This document shows, piece by piece, positions 43,078 through 51,131 of a stretch of 64,000 nucleotides of DNA. A program made the translations under genes and the position numbers. Below the pieces are notes generated by a model. The model ran no database searches. It was not told the origin of the DNA and worked only from the letters and a program-made list of their open reading frames with translations. The first letter of the stretch is position 1; every line of letters starts with the position of its first letter. The stretch comes from Pseudomonas japonica (lineage in GTDB: Bacteria; Pseudomonadota; Gammaproteobacteria; Pseudomonadales; Pseudomonadaceae): NCBI RefSeq assembly GCF_013522925.1, contig NZ_JAAMQU010000012.1:62001-126000 (forward strand). The letters run 5' to 3'.

Positions 43078-43884
43078 ATGCATCTGGAGTATCACCAGGT
43101 TGATGTGTTTTCGAGCGGCCCCTTTGGCGGCAATCCGACCATTGTGTATCGCCTGGACCGCTGGCTGCCCGATGAGCTGCTGCAGCGGATAGCCACTGAA
43201 CATAACCTTTCACAAACCGCTTTCGTGGTTCGCGAGGGAGGAGGGTGGCGCATCCGCTGGTTTACCCCGCGTGTGGAGGTGCCACTGTGCGGTCATGCCA
43301 CGTTGGCCGCAGCCCATGTGCTGCAGCTGATCTACGCTGAAGCGTCAGACACGCTGGAGTTCATCAGCCGCAGCGGCCCACTCATCGTGAGCCGTGACAG
43401 CGAGCGCTTGTGGCTGGACCTGCCAGCCCAATACCCCGACGAGGAGGGTGTAAGCCTGGAGGTCCAGCGTGCCTTGGGCGTGGATATCATCGACGTGCTA
43501 GGCGCCAATGAGTTGTTCGTGGTGCTGGAGTCCGAGGCGGCGGTGCGTGCCTGCCAGCCCGACTTCGCGGCCTTGGGGCGGCTGATGTGGATCGGGGTAG
43601 TGATTACCGCGCGAGGTGAGCAGCACGACTTTGTCTCCCGGTTTTTCGCGCCCCGCCTGGGCATTCCAGAAGACGCTGTAACGGGCACAACTCACTGTAG
43701 CCTGGTCCCATACTGGGCCCGGCGGCTTCGCAAGAACACGCTCAGCGCGTACCAGTGCTCCCGGCGCGGTGGCCAACTGGCCTGCCGGTTGGAGGGTGAG
43801 CGGGTTCACATCGGGGGCCAGGTAACGCTGATGGCTTCCGGGCGGTTGCTCGCGGGGGTGGGTGCGGAGCAGGGAGCCGCCTGA
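43078..43884 (+). CDS. PhzF-family isomerase/epimerase-like protein
   Basis: A 268-residue PhzF-fold protein. It shows the family's paired motifs: VDVFSSGPFGGNPTIVY at the N terminus (about residues 8-24), ETAF-like SQTAFVV with downstream RWFTPRVEVPLCGHATLAA (about 60-78), and DAVTGTTHCSLVPYW (about 200-214), which carries the GxxHC segment. The catalytic Glu of PhzF is replaced in the LSQTAF segment by Gln, so the isomerase activity is doubtful. It follows ybaK by 33 bases on the same strand. No phenazine genes are nearby; most members are of unknown substrate. Confidence 0.85.
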   Translation: MHLEYHQVDVFSSGPFGGNPTIVYRLDRWLPDELLQRIATEHNLSQTAFVVREGGGWRIRWFTPRVEVPLCGHATLAAAHVLQLIYAEASDTLEFISRSGPLIVSRDSERLWLDLPAQYPDEEGVSLEVQRALGVDIIDVLGANELFVVLESEAAVRACQPDFAALGRLMWIGVVITARGEQHDFVSRFFAPRLGIPEDAVTGTTHCSLVPYWARRLRKNTLSAYQCSRRGGQLACRLEGERVHIGGQVTLMASGRLLAGVGAEQGAA

Positions 43885-43903
43885 GCGGCGATGCCAGGAT
43901 GGT

Positions 43904-44971
43904 TTACAGGTGTGCCGGAACGCTGCCAGGCGCTTCGAACAGCACCAGATGCTCGGCCGCGACAGCGATGCCTACGGCTTCGCCGACAGGGTAATCCGCA
44001 TGGCTGGGGAACAATGCTTCGACCTGGCTTCCCGTGGGTAAGCGTAACTGATAGAGGGTGGATGCCCCCAGGAAGCTCTTGCCGGTGATTTTCCCTCGCA
44101 GGCTGCTGTCGGGTGCCAGCACGATATCATCGGGGCGCAGCAGCACGTCCACCGCAGCACTGGTGGGCCACCCGTAAGAGCGGTGACCGCGCAGTTCGCC
44201 CAGTTCGGTATGAACCGTGGTAGGGCTGGTGAGCTCACCGCGGATGAAATATCCCTGGCCGATGAAACTGGCCACAAAAGGCGTTTGCGGCTGATGGTAC
44301 AGGTTGTAGGGCGTATCCCATTGCTCAAGGTTCCCCCGGCGGAAAACCCCGACCTTGTCGCTCACCGCGAAGGCTTCTTCCTGGTCGTGGGTCACCAGGA
44401 TCGCACTGATGCCACGGCCCTTCAGGATATCGCGGACCTCGCGGCTCAGGCGGCGGCGCAGTTCCACATCAAGGTTGGAGAAGGGCTCATCGAGCAATAG
44501 CAGCTGGGGCTCGGGGGCCAACGCCCGAGCAAGGGCGACGCGTTGCTGCTGCCCACCGGACAGCTCGTGGGGGAAGCGTTCTCCCAACCCTTGCAACTTC
44601 ACCAGTTCCAGCATCTCGTTGATCACCTGGGGGGCGTCGGCGCGCTTGCCCAGGCCGAACGCTATATTCCGGGCGACGGTAAGGTGGGGGAACAGGGCGT
44701 AGTCCTGGAACACCATCCCGATACGGCGTTTTTCCGGGGCCAGGGTGTAGCCGTGGCTGGAGATCACTTCGCCGGCAAGGCGAATCTCTCCTTCGTGCAC
44801 AGGCTCGAAGCCGGCAATGGCTCGCAGCGTGGTGGTTTTGCCACAGCCGGAGGCTCCGAGAAGGCAGCCGATTTCGCCCGGGGCAAGGTGCAGGTCGAGG
44901 TTCTGGACAACGCGTTGGCCTGCATAACCACAGGCCAGGGCGTTCAAGCTCAATAATGCGGAAGCGTTCAT
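43904..44971 (-). CDS. ABC transporter ATPase, FbpC/PotA-like
   Basis: A 355-residue importer ATPase. Walker A GASGCGKTTT (about residue 38), Q-loop FQDYALFPHLT, signature LSGGQQQRVALARAL (about 136-150), Walker B LLLLDEPFSNLD and the switch His in LVTHDQEEA. The C terminus (about 240-355) is a TOBE domain. It looks like ferric-iron or putrescine/thiamine-type ATPases. No permease or binding protein is adjacent. Its ATG overlaps the argF stop (ATGA), so it is translationally coupled to argF, an unexpected partner for an orphan ATPase. Confidence 0.88.
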   Translation of the reverse strand: MNASALLSLNALACGYAGQRVVQNLDLHLAPGEIGCLLGASGCGKTTTLRAIAGFEPVHEGEIRLAGEVISSHGYTLAPEKRRIGMVFQDYALFPHLTVARNIAFGLGKRADAPQVINEMLELVKLQGLGERFPHELSGGQQQRVALARALAPEPQLLLLDEPFSNLDVELRRRLSREVRDILKGRGISAILVTHDQEEAFAVSDKVGVFRRGNLEQWDTPYNLYHQPQTPFVASFIGQGYFIRGELTSPTTVHTELGELRGHRSYGWPTSAAVDVLLRPDDIVLAPDSSLRGKITGKSFLGASTLYQLRLPTGSQVEALFPSHADYPVGEAVGIAVAAEHLVLFEAPGSVPAHL

Positions 44972-45888
44972 TCGGCTCGGATGGCAGGTTTGACGAGGTA
45001 TTCAAGCAGCGCTTTCTGGGCGTGCAGGCGGTTTTCTGCCTGATCCCAAGCGACCGATCGCGGATCGTCGAGCAGATCGTGGCTGATCTCTTCGCCGCGG
45101 TGGGCAGGCAGGCAGTGCATGAATACCACGTCCGGAGCGGCCAGATCGAGCAGTTCCTTGGTGACCTGGTAAGGCTTGAAGCGCGCCAGGCGCTGTTGCG
45201 CTTCATCCTCCTGGCCCATGGAGGTCCACACGTCGGTGCTGACGAGGTGAGCACCGCGGACCGCCTCGCGAGGGTCGCGGAGCACTGTCACACGATCCCC
45301 GGCCTGGGCCAGGAAGCGCGCATCTGGCTCATACCCTTCGGGACATGCCACATTCAGGTGAAAATCGAATTGCACGGCAGCTTCGATGTAGCTGTTGCAC
45401 ATATTGTTGCCATCGCCGATCCACGCCACGGTCTTGCCCTGAATGGAGCCGCGATGTTCGAGGTAGGTTTGCATGTCTGCCAGCAATTGGCAGGGATGCG
45501 AATCATCCGATAGCCCGTTGATAACCGGTACGCGGGAATTTGCCGCGAACGTCGTTACGGTGGAGTGAGCGAAGGTGCGGATCATCACGGCGTCGAGCAT
45601 GCTCGACATCACGATGGCGGAATCTTCGACGGGTTCGCCACGGCCCAGCTGCGTGTCTCGCGATGACAGGAAGATTGCCTGGCCGCCGAGCTGAATCATC
45701 CCCGCCTCGAAGGACACGCGCGTGCGCGTTGAGGATTTTTCGAAAATCATCCCCAGTACGCGGTTTTTCAGCGGCTCGTGCAGCACGCCTCGGTCGCGCA
45801 GGCCTTTGAGCTCGATTCCTCGGCGAATCACCCGCGAGAGTTCGTCGGGGCTGAGATCCATAAGGGAAAGAAAGTGCCTGGCGCTCAT
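44968..45888 (-). CDS. argF: Anabolic ornithine carbamoyltransferase ArgF
   Basis: A 306-residue enzyme that makes citrulline from ornithine and carbamoyl phosphate. The carbamoyl-phosphate motif is STRTRVSFE (about residues 47-55), with HPCQLLADM and MHCLPAHRGEEIS (the HCLP ornithine site). An open frame reaches 45969, but the ATG at 45888 (MSARHFLSLMD) has AAGGTAGT upstream and gives the normal length. The promoter at about 46000-46027 overlaps tandem ArgR half-sites, leaving a leader of about 105 bases. argG is 5 kb away in the same window. Confidence 0.95.
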   Translation of the reverse strand: MSARHFLSLMDLSPDELSRVIRRGIELKGLRDRGVLHEPLKNRVLGMIFEKSSTRTRVSFEAGMIQLGGQAIFLSSRDTQLGRGEPVEDSAIVMSSMLDAVMIRTFAHSTVTTFAANSRVPVINGLSDDSHPCQLLADMQTYLEHRGSIQGKTVAWIGDGNNMCNSYIEAAVQFDFHLNVACPEGYEPDARFLAQAGDRVTVLRDPREAVRGAHLVSTDVWTSMGQEDEAQQRLARFKPYQVTKELLDLAAPDVVFMHCLPAHRGEEISHDLLDDPRSVAWDQAENRLHAQKALLEYLVKPAIRAE

Positions 45889-45999
45889 TTTGACTACCTT
45901 TTTGCAACATGCCGGACACAGGGCCGCGCTGACCCTGGGGAGGCGAGCACCTGTCGGCGAAGGCCGCACGGGGCGGCGAATCGTTAAGGAGGACGCGAT

Positions 46000-46027
46000 G
46001 GTATAAAAAAATGTCGCCTATTACCAA
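46000..46027 (-). promoter_or_regulatory. argF promoter
   Basis: On the minus strand TTGGTA (complement of 46022-46027), a 16-base spacer and TATACC (complement of 46000-46005). It overlaps the ArgR site, fitting repression by arginine. Confidence 0.55.
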
Positions 46028-46047
46028 CGGCTGTCACAGATTTTCAA
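46012..46047 (+). promoter_or_regulatory. ArgR operator, two tandem half-sites
   Basis: TGTCGC-N8-AA (46012-46027) and TGTCAC-N8-AA (46032-46047) match the Pseudomonas ArgR half-site TGTCGC-N8-AA in direct repeat, 20 bases apart. The first half-site covers the predicted argF promoter. Confidence 0.72.
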
Positions 46048-46227
46048 CGCCATACCATTGCCGGGCATGTCACCATGCCATTCGTCGCTATCGGGGTGAA
46101 CGCCGGCCGCAGGGTGGAGTCCGTTTCTTGAGGGGTGTCACATCAAACAGGCTGCTTTGACGTGACAGCATTCCACAACGCTCTGCCGTGGGTGATAATG
46201 CGCCCCACGCGACACAGGGAGTCCCGA

Positions 46228-46521
46228 ATGGAAGCGAAGGAAAAACAGTTGATGGAGTTGCTTGGGTTAACGGCCCGCACGCTGACCCATCTCACCGCAG
46301 CGATCACCACCATGTCATTCGAGTTGCTACGAAGCGAAGACAAGATAGCCCGCGAGACGGGTCGGCGCATGATCGATCGAATGGCGACAATCAGCTCGGA
46401 GCTGGACGCCCACTGGCAGATCATCGGCGAGATGACCGGCGTAAATGTTTCGCAGGACGAAGTCGAAACCATTATCGAGATCGAAATGCTCAGTCCGCCT
46501 TCCGGCAATGCGATGCAGTAG
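46228..46521 (+). CDS. Hypothetical helical protein, 97 residues
   Basis: A predicted all-helical protein with no signal or membrane segment. It starts MEAKEKQLMELLGLTART and has alternating hydrophobic and charged residues typical of a helical bundle (RRMIDRMATISSELDAHWQI). GGGAGT lies 6 bases before the ATG. The frame is open back to 46135, but those codons have no good start and look unlike the rest. I recall similar short proteins in other Pseudomonas genomes without function. It precedes grxD on the same strand with 128 bases between. Confidence 0.6.
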   Translation: MEAKEKQLMELLGLTARTLTHLTAAITTMSFELLRSEDKIARETGRRMIDRMATISSELDAHWQIIGEMTGVNVSQDEVETIIEIEMLSPPSGNAMQ

Positions 46522-46649
46522 GCGTTGCTGTCTGGAGCAGGTGGAACAGCAGGCCAGCCCGGTGAAGACCGAGCGTTGCACTCGGCTTTCCGTTACAATG
46601 GCGGCACGTGTCGACGCGCAGGTGTCGAGTAGCCAAGCCTGAGGTGCCC

Positions 46650-46991
46650 ATGGATATCATTGAAACCATCAAAGACCAGATCGCCAGCAACACCGTCCTG
46701 CTCTACATGAAGGGCTCGCCCAACGCTCCGCAATGCGGCTTCTCCGCACGTGCGGTGCAAGCGATCATGGGTTGCGGCGAGAAATTCGCTTATGTGGATA
46801 TTCTTCAGAATCCCGAAATTCGCGCCAACCTGCCCAAGTACGCCAACTGGCCTACGTTCCCGCAGCTGTGGGTAGCGGGCGAACTGGTAGGCGGCAGCGA
46901 TATCGTTGCCGAGATGGCGGCCAATGGCGAGCTGCAAACCCTGATCAAAGGCGCTGTCGCCAAAACGGCAGAGCCTCAGGCCGGCGCATGA
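46650..46991 (+). CDS. grxD: Monothiol glutaredoxin GrxD
   Basis: A 113-residue monothiol glutaredoxin with active site CGFS (about residue 29-32) and the glutathione-binding segments KGSPNAPQ, WPTFPQLWV and GGSDIVAEM. It binds a [2Fe-2S] cluster in homologues and takes part in iron-sulfur cluster trafficking. GAGGTG precedes the ATG at 46650. The bacterioferritin and Bfd genes nearby share the iron theme. A shared terminator follows. Confidence 0.94.
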   Translation: MDIIETIKDQIASNTVLLYMKGSPNAPQCGFSARAVQAIMGCGEKFAYVDILQNPEIRANLPKYANWPTFPQLWVAGELVGGSDIVAEMAANGELQTLIKGAVAKTAEPQAGA

Positions 46992-47013
46992 ATGCCTGAC
47001 GGCAGCCTGGAAT

Positions 47014-47041
47014 AAAAAGCCCCGCACTGGCGGGGCTTTTT
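47014..47041. terminator. Bidirectional terminator between grxD and bfr
   Basis: AAAAAGCCCCGC pairs with GCGGGGCTTTTT over a 4-base loop. The A run on one side and T run on the other allow use in both directions for the convergent grxD and bfr. Confidence 0.93.
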
Positions 47042-47058
47042 AATTGCGCTCGGGAACA

Positions 47059-47538
47059 TCAGGCGTCTTCGTCGCCCATTCCGGATTGCAGGTAGTTTTC
47101 GATGCCGATCTTGTCGATCAGGCCCAGCTGGGTTTCCAGCCAGTCGATGTGTTCTTCCTCGGATTCGAGGATATCCTCGAGCAGGTCCCGGCTACCGTAA
47201 TCCCCTACGGTTTCGCAGTGGGCGATGGCGGCGCGCAAGTCCATTACGCCTTTCTGCTCAAGCTTCAGGTCGCATTCGAGCATCTCGCGGGTATGCTCAC
47301 CGATCAACAGCTTGCCCAGCTCTTGAACGTTGGGAATACCTTCCAGGAACAGAATCCGCTTGATGAGCTTGTCGGCGTGTTTCATCTCATCGATGGACTC
47401 GTCGTACTCGTGCTTGCCGAGCTTGTTAAGGCCCCAGTCTTCGTACATGCGCGCATGCAGGAAATACTGATTGATGGCGATCAGCTCGTTGCCGAGAACA
47501 CGATTGAGATGCTGTATGACGCTGACGTCACCTTTCAT
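47059..47538 (-). CDS. bfr: Bacterioferritin, BfrB-type
   Basis: A 159-residue iron-storage protein. Ferroxidase ligands are in NELIAINQYFLHARM (Glu18), EMKHADK (Glu51, His54), ECDL-like region (Glu94) and EEEHIDW (Glu127, His130). The haem ligand is Met52 in IDEMKHAD, so it is a haem-binding bacterioferritin. It resembles P. aeruginosa BfrB. bfd lies 161 bases upstream on the same strand, and Bfd reduces the stored iron. Confidence 0.94.
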   Translation of the reverse strand: MKGDVSVIQHLNRVLGNELIAINQYFLHARMYEDWGLNKLGKHEYDESIDEMKHADKLIKRILFLEGIPNVQELGKLLIGEHTREMLECDLKLEQKGVMDLRAAIAHCETVGDYGSRDLLEDILESEEEHIDWLETQLGLIDKIGIENYLQSGMGDEDA

Positions 47539-47699
47539 GATTTTTGCCTGTGCAGGTGCAGATGCCCGAAAGTTTGCGCGCCGGAAAAGGCGGTGTCAAA
47601 CGGGCATTTGCAGCACAAACCATCGCGAATGTGAACGGCAATGGAAGGAATTTGCGTTAAACCGCCAATGGGAAAGCGAATGAAAAGCAGGCGGTTTGG

Positions 47700-47918
47700 T
47701 CAGGCAGCCGTGAACTCTGCTGGAAAGGTCGAAACGGCTTGGGCAGTGCGGACTTCCGCGAGGGTGTCACGAACCACTTCCTTGGCAAGGCAGGCGCATT
47801 TCCCGCACTGGCTGGCTACCCCTGTAGCCTGGCGGACTTCCCGATAACTGCAGCAGCCTTCATAGATGGCTTCACGGATCTGACCGTCGGTAACACCTGT
47901 GCAGAGGCAAACATACAT
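47700..47918 (-). CDS. bfd: Bacterioferritin-associated ferredoxin Bfd
   Basis: A 72-residue [2Fe-2S] protein of the Fer2_BFD fold. Cluster ligands are the Cys pair in MYVCLC (residues 4 and 6) and the pair in QCGKCA (about 38 and 41). In P. aeruginosa Bfd docks on BfrB and reduces core iron to release it under iron starvation. The frame extends upstream to 47984, but the ATG at 47918 gives the family N terminus. A Fur-like site sits 41-60 bases upstream. Confidence 0.93.
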   Translation of the reverse strand: MYVCLCTGVTDGQIREAIYEGCCSYREVRQATGVASQCGKCACLAKEVVRDTLAEVRTAQAVSTFPAEFTAA

Positions 47919-47958
47919 ATCGCTGGCACCGTCGCTGTATGACTCGAATGCCCGGATC

Positions 47959-47978
47959 TTAATGTTAATGAGAATGCG
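47959..47978 (-). promoter_or_regulatory. Fur-box-like site before bfd
   Basis: TTAATGTTAATGAGAATGCG resembles tandem NAT(A/T)AT Fur hexamers. Its position before bfd agrees with the known iron-starvation induction of bfd in Pseudomonas. The match is partial. Confidence 0.55.
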
Positions 47979-48043
47979 TGTCAAAACGACAAGGAGAGAT
48001 TGAAGCGCCGGGCGATGAAAGGTACCCGGCGCTTGTCATGAAA

Positions 48044-48718
48044 TCAGGCGTCGAAATCGCGCCAGCCACCCATGTCCTTCCAGCGGTTCACGATGCCGCA
48101 GAACAGCTCGGCGGTTTTCTCGGTGTCGTAGCGGGCCGAGTGGGCCTCGCGCCCGTCGAAGTCGATGTCCGCGCTCTGGCACGCCTTCGCCAGAACCGTC
48201 TGCCCATAAGCCAGCCCGGCAAGCGTAGCGGTGTCGAAGCTGGAGAACGGATGGAACGGGTTGCGCTTGAGGTCGTTGCGGGCGACCGCCGCATTGAGGA
48301 AGCCAAGATCGAAACTGCTGTTGTGGCCCACCAGGATCGCGCGCTTGCAACCATTGGCCTTGAGCGCCTTGCGCACGCCGCGGAAGATATCCGTGAGCGC
48401 GCTTTCCTCGCTCACTGCCATGCGCAGCGGGTGGTCGAGCTTGATACCGGTGAACTCAAGCGCGGCCGCCTCGATGTTAGCGCCGGCGAACGGCTCTACA
48501 CGGAAGAACCAGGTATGGTCCGGAAACACAAAGCCCTTTTCGTCCATCCCGATCGTGGTCGCTGCAATTTCCAGCAACGCGTCGGTGGCGCTGTTGAAAC
48601 CACCGGTTTCCACATCCACCACTACCGGCAGATAGCCCCGAAAGCGAGCCGCCATGGGGTGGCGGCTGCTGGATGAGGACGGGCCGTCGAGGTCGTCTTC
48701 GAATTGGTCTTCGCTCAC
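48044..48718 (-). CDS. rnt: Ribonuclease T
   Basis: A 224-residue DEDDh exoribonuclease that trims tRNA CCA ends and stable RNA 3' ends. Exo I is VVDVETGGFN (Asp and Glu), Exo II has LVGHNSSFDLGFL, and Exo III has EAHSARYDTEKTAELF (His and Asp). The frame opens at 48742, but the GTG at 48718 overlaps the pyrC stop (GTGA), which fits the usual 224-residue length and coupled translation. It forms an operon with pyrC. Confidence 0.93.
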   Translation of the reverse strand: MSEDQFEDDLDGPSSSSSRHPMAARFRGYLPVVVDVETGGFNSATDALLEIAATTIGMDEKGFVFPDHTWFFRVEPFAGANIEAAALEFTGIKLDHPLRMAVSEESALTDIFRGVRKALKANGCKRAILVGHNSSFDLGFLNAAVARNDLKRNPFHPFSSFDTATLAGLAYGQTVLAKACQSADIDFDGREAHSARYDTEKTAELFCGIVNRWKDMGGWRDFDA

Positions 48719-49761
48719 GCTTGTGTCTCCACTACTCGCCACTGCAGGGCTTCACCCGCACGCAGGGGCACGACTTCATGTTCGCCGAAGGCCAGGGCCG
48801 ACGGCGCTATCCAGCTTTCGCGGGCAAGGGTGATCTTCGAGGTATTGACCGGCAGGCCATAGAACCGGGGCCCGTGCAGGCTGGCGAAACCTTCCAGCTG
48901 ATCAAGCCTGCCCGCCTGATCGAAGGCCTCGGCATACAGCTCGATCGCGGCATAGGCGGTGTAGCAACCCGCGCAACCGCAGGCGGCTTCCTTGGCATGA
49001 CGTGCATGAGGCGCAGAATCGGTACCCAGAAAGAACTTCGTATTGCCGCTGGTAGCGGCTTCGATCAACGCGTCCTGATGGGTATTGCGCTTGAGGATCG
49101 GCAAGCAATAGAAGTGCGGCCGAATGCCTCCGACCAGCATGTGGTTGCGGTTGTACAGCAGATGGTGGGCGGTAATGGTGGCGCCCACGTTGCTGTTGGC
49201 AGCGTTCACGAACGCAACCGCGTCAGCGGTAGTGATGTGCTCGAACACCACCTTGAGCGTGGGAAAGCGCGCGACGATCCGGCTCATGTGTTCGTCGATG
49301 AAGGCTTTTTCGCGATCGAAGACGTCGATATCCGCGTGGGTCACTTCACCGTGCACCAGCAGCGGCATGCCTTCCTCGGCCATGGCTTCAAGCACCGGGA
49401 ACAACCGATCGATGGACGTTACACCGGAATCGGAGTTGGTGGTTGCGCCTGCCGGGTACAGCTTGGCGGCATGTACATAACCACTGGCCTTGGCCGACCG
49501 GATGTCATCGGGCTGGGTACGGTCGGTGAGGTAGAGCACCATCAAAGGTTCGAAAGCGCTGCCGGCCGGGCGAGCGGCCAGGATGCGCTGACGATACTCG
49601 CCCGCCTGCTCGGCGTTACGCACCGGTGGCACAAGGTTGGGCATGATGATTGCGCGGCCGAAGTTGCGCGCGACGTCGGCAACGGTCTGGGCCAGGGCGG
49701 TGCCGTCGCGTAGGTGAATGTGCCAGTCGTCTGGACGTAGCAGGGTAATGCGGTCGGACAT
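48715..49761 (-). CDS. pyrC: Dihydroorotase PyrC
   Basis: A 348-residue zinc amidohydrolase for the third step of pyrimidine synthesis. Metal ligands: DDWHIHLRDG (HxH), the carbamylated Lys in AAKLYPAGATTNSD (about 99), VHGEV, FEHITT and the Asp of GTDSAPH. The ATG at 49761 (MSDRITLLRPDD) gives the family length; the frame reaches 49788 with a weaker start. It overlaps rnt by 4 bases and is divergent from motY. Confidence 0.95.
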   Translation of the reverse strand: MSDRITLLRPDDWHIHLRDGTALAQTVADVARNFGRAIIMPNLVPPVRNAEQAGEYRQRILAARPAGSAFEPLMVLYLTDRTQPDDIRSAKASGYVHAAKLYPAGATTNSDSGVTSIDRLFPVLEAMAEEGMPLLVHGEVTHADIDVFDREKAFIDEHMSRIVARFPTLKVVFEHITTADAVAFVNAANSNVGATITAHHLLYNRNHMLVGGIRPHFYCLPILKRNTHQDALIEAATSGNTKFFLGTDSAPHARHAKEAACGCAGCYTAYAAIELYAEAFDQAGRLDQLEGFASLHGPRFYGLPVNTSKITLARESWIAPSALAFGEHEVVPLRAGEALQWRVVETQA

Positions 49762-49828
49762 GAAAGGTACCAGGCGGGTCGAACTCATGGGGGCGCCGGC
49801 AGCGAAGCGGGTACGGCGAAACCGCAGC

Positions 49829-49853
49829 CCTGGCCGAGCGCGGCCCGGCCAGG
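49829..49853 (-). promoter_or_regulatory. GC-rich hairpin upstream of pyrC
   Basis: CCTGGCCG (49829-49836) pairs with CGGCCAGG (49846-49853) over a 9-base loop. It is 68 bases before the pyrC start, in the 244-base gap shared with motY. It may be a leader structure of pyrC. No second stable structure or gene is obvious in this gap. Confidence 0.3.
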
Positions 49854-50005
49854 CGCTGCCATCGCCGAGGCGTCGCTGCTAGCTGCCAGTATGACGGGCT
49901 TGGGCGAATGCTACCGGAAAAGCCTCGTGGCAGCATCCGCTATCAAGTTTGACGCGAGACGACCGATACGCAGTGGGTACGTAGTCATCTGCACCGGAGT
50001 CCGCC

Positions 50006-51010
50006 GTGGGCCATCGTTTCCTTGCCTGTTTATCCTTGATCGCCTGTGGCCTCGCTACAGCGCCGGCGATGGCGTTCACCTTCCAGACAAGGCTGGAAAA
50101 TGTGGAGTGGAAGGTCGAGGGCGATGCCTTCGAATGCCGCTTGAGCCAGCCAGTCGCTGATTTCGGCGAAGGCCAGTTCGTTCGCCGGGCTGGCGAAAAA
50201 GTGGTGTTCCGCCTTAATACCAGCATTGCCGCGCTGGGGACGGGCAGCGCCACACTGATGGCCGCTGCGGCGCCTTGGCAGCCGGGCAGGGCAGACATCA
50301 GTCTTGGCGCGGCGCGTCTGAGCGGTGGGCCTGTTGTGCTGACGTCCAGTCAAGGACAGGCCAGCGGCCTTATCAGCGGGCTGATGGAAGGTCGCAGCAC
50401 GGTGGTGCGCACTGTCTCCAGCGAGACGGGGCAGCCAATGGAAGTACGCCTGTTGCCGGTCAAATTCACCAAGGCATGGAATGACTATCAAGCGTGCACG
50501 GCAAAGCTGTTGCCGATGAATTTCGATCAGGTGCGCATGAGCCAGATTCCCTTCCCGGGCACCGGTGTGGACCTGAGTGCGGGGGCCAAGGCGCGCCTGG
50601 ACACTATCCTGGCGTTCATGAAGGCAGATCCTGCGGTCAACCATATCGAACTGGATGGGCATTCGGACAACAGCGGCAATCGCCTCACCAACCGCGAATT
50701 GTCGCGCCGACGAGCGCTGGCTGTGGCCGACTACCTCAAAGCCCATGGCGTGCCGGAAGAGCGCATCGACGTGCGCTTCCACGGCGAGCAGTACCCCCTG
50801 GTGCCCAACAACTCCGCTGCCAACCGTGCCCGTAACCGGCGGGTGAACATCGAGCTTGCGAAAAAACCGGTGGCTGATGTTGCGCCGGCCCCTGCGGTTG
50901 CACCAACCGAGGCAGCACCAGCGCCGGCCGCCGCGCCAGCACCCGCAAGCGCACCGGCGGCGGTGCCTGCCTCTGCTCCGGCTGCAGGCAAACCGGCCGC
51001 GAAGGGCTGA
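50006..51010 (+). CDS. motY: Flagellar stator-associated protein MotY
   Basis: A 334-residue secreted protein. Signal peptide MGHRFLACLSLIACGLA with cleavage near AMA (about residue 22). The N-terminal stator-binding domain (about 24-165) is followed by an OmpA-like peptidoglycan-binding domain (about 180-290; HIELDGHSDNSGNRLTNREL, RFHGEQYPLVPNN, RARNRRVNIEL). The last 45 residues are an Ala/Pro-rich tail. In Pseudomonas MotY supports MotAB/MotCD torque, and the pyrC-motY pairing is conserved. Start GTG at 50006 has GGAG 6 bases upstream. Confidence 0.9.
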   Translation: MGHRFLACLSLIACGLATAPAMAFTFQTRLENVEWKVEGDAFECRLSQPVADFGEGQFVRRAGEKVVFRLNTSIAALGTGSATLMAAAAPWQPGRADISLGAARLSGGPVVLTSSQGQASGLISGLMEGRSTVVRTVSSETGQPMEVRLLPVKFTKAWNDYQACTAKLLPMNFDQVRMSQIPFPGTGVDLSAGAKARLDTILAFMKADPAVNHIELDGHSDNSGNRLTNRELSRRRALAVADYLKAHGVPEERIDVRFHGEQYPLVPNNSAANRARNRRVNIELAKKPVADVAPAPAVAPTEAAPAPAAAPAPASAPAAVPASAPAAGKPAAKG

Positions 51011-51131
51011 AGACCGCGCGAATGGCCGCGTTTATTGTCGCTTCACTAACAGTGCCTGTCGCGCTACTGTAATTCCACGGCGGTCGGCGGTAGAATCGGC
51101 GGCTTTCAGCAAAACCCCGTGGAGTGATGGC

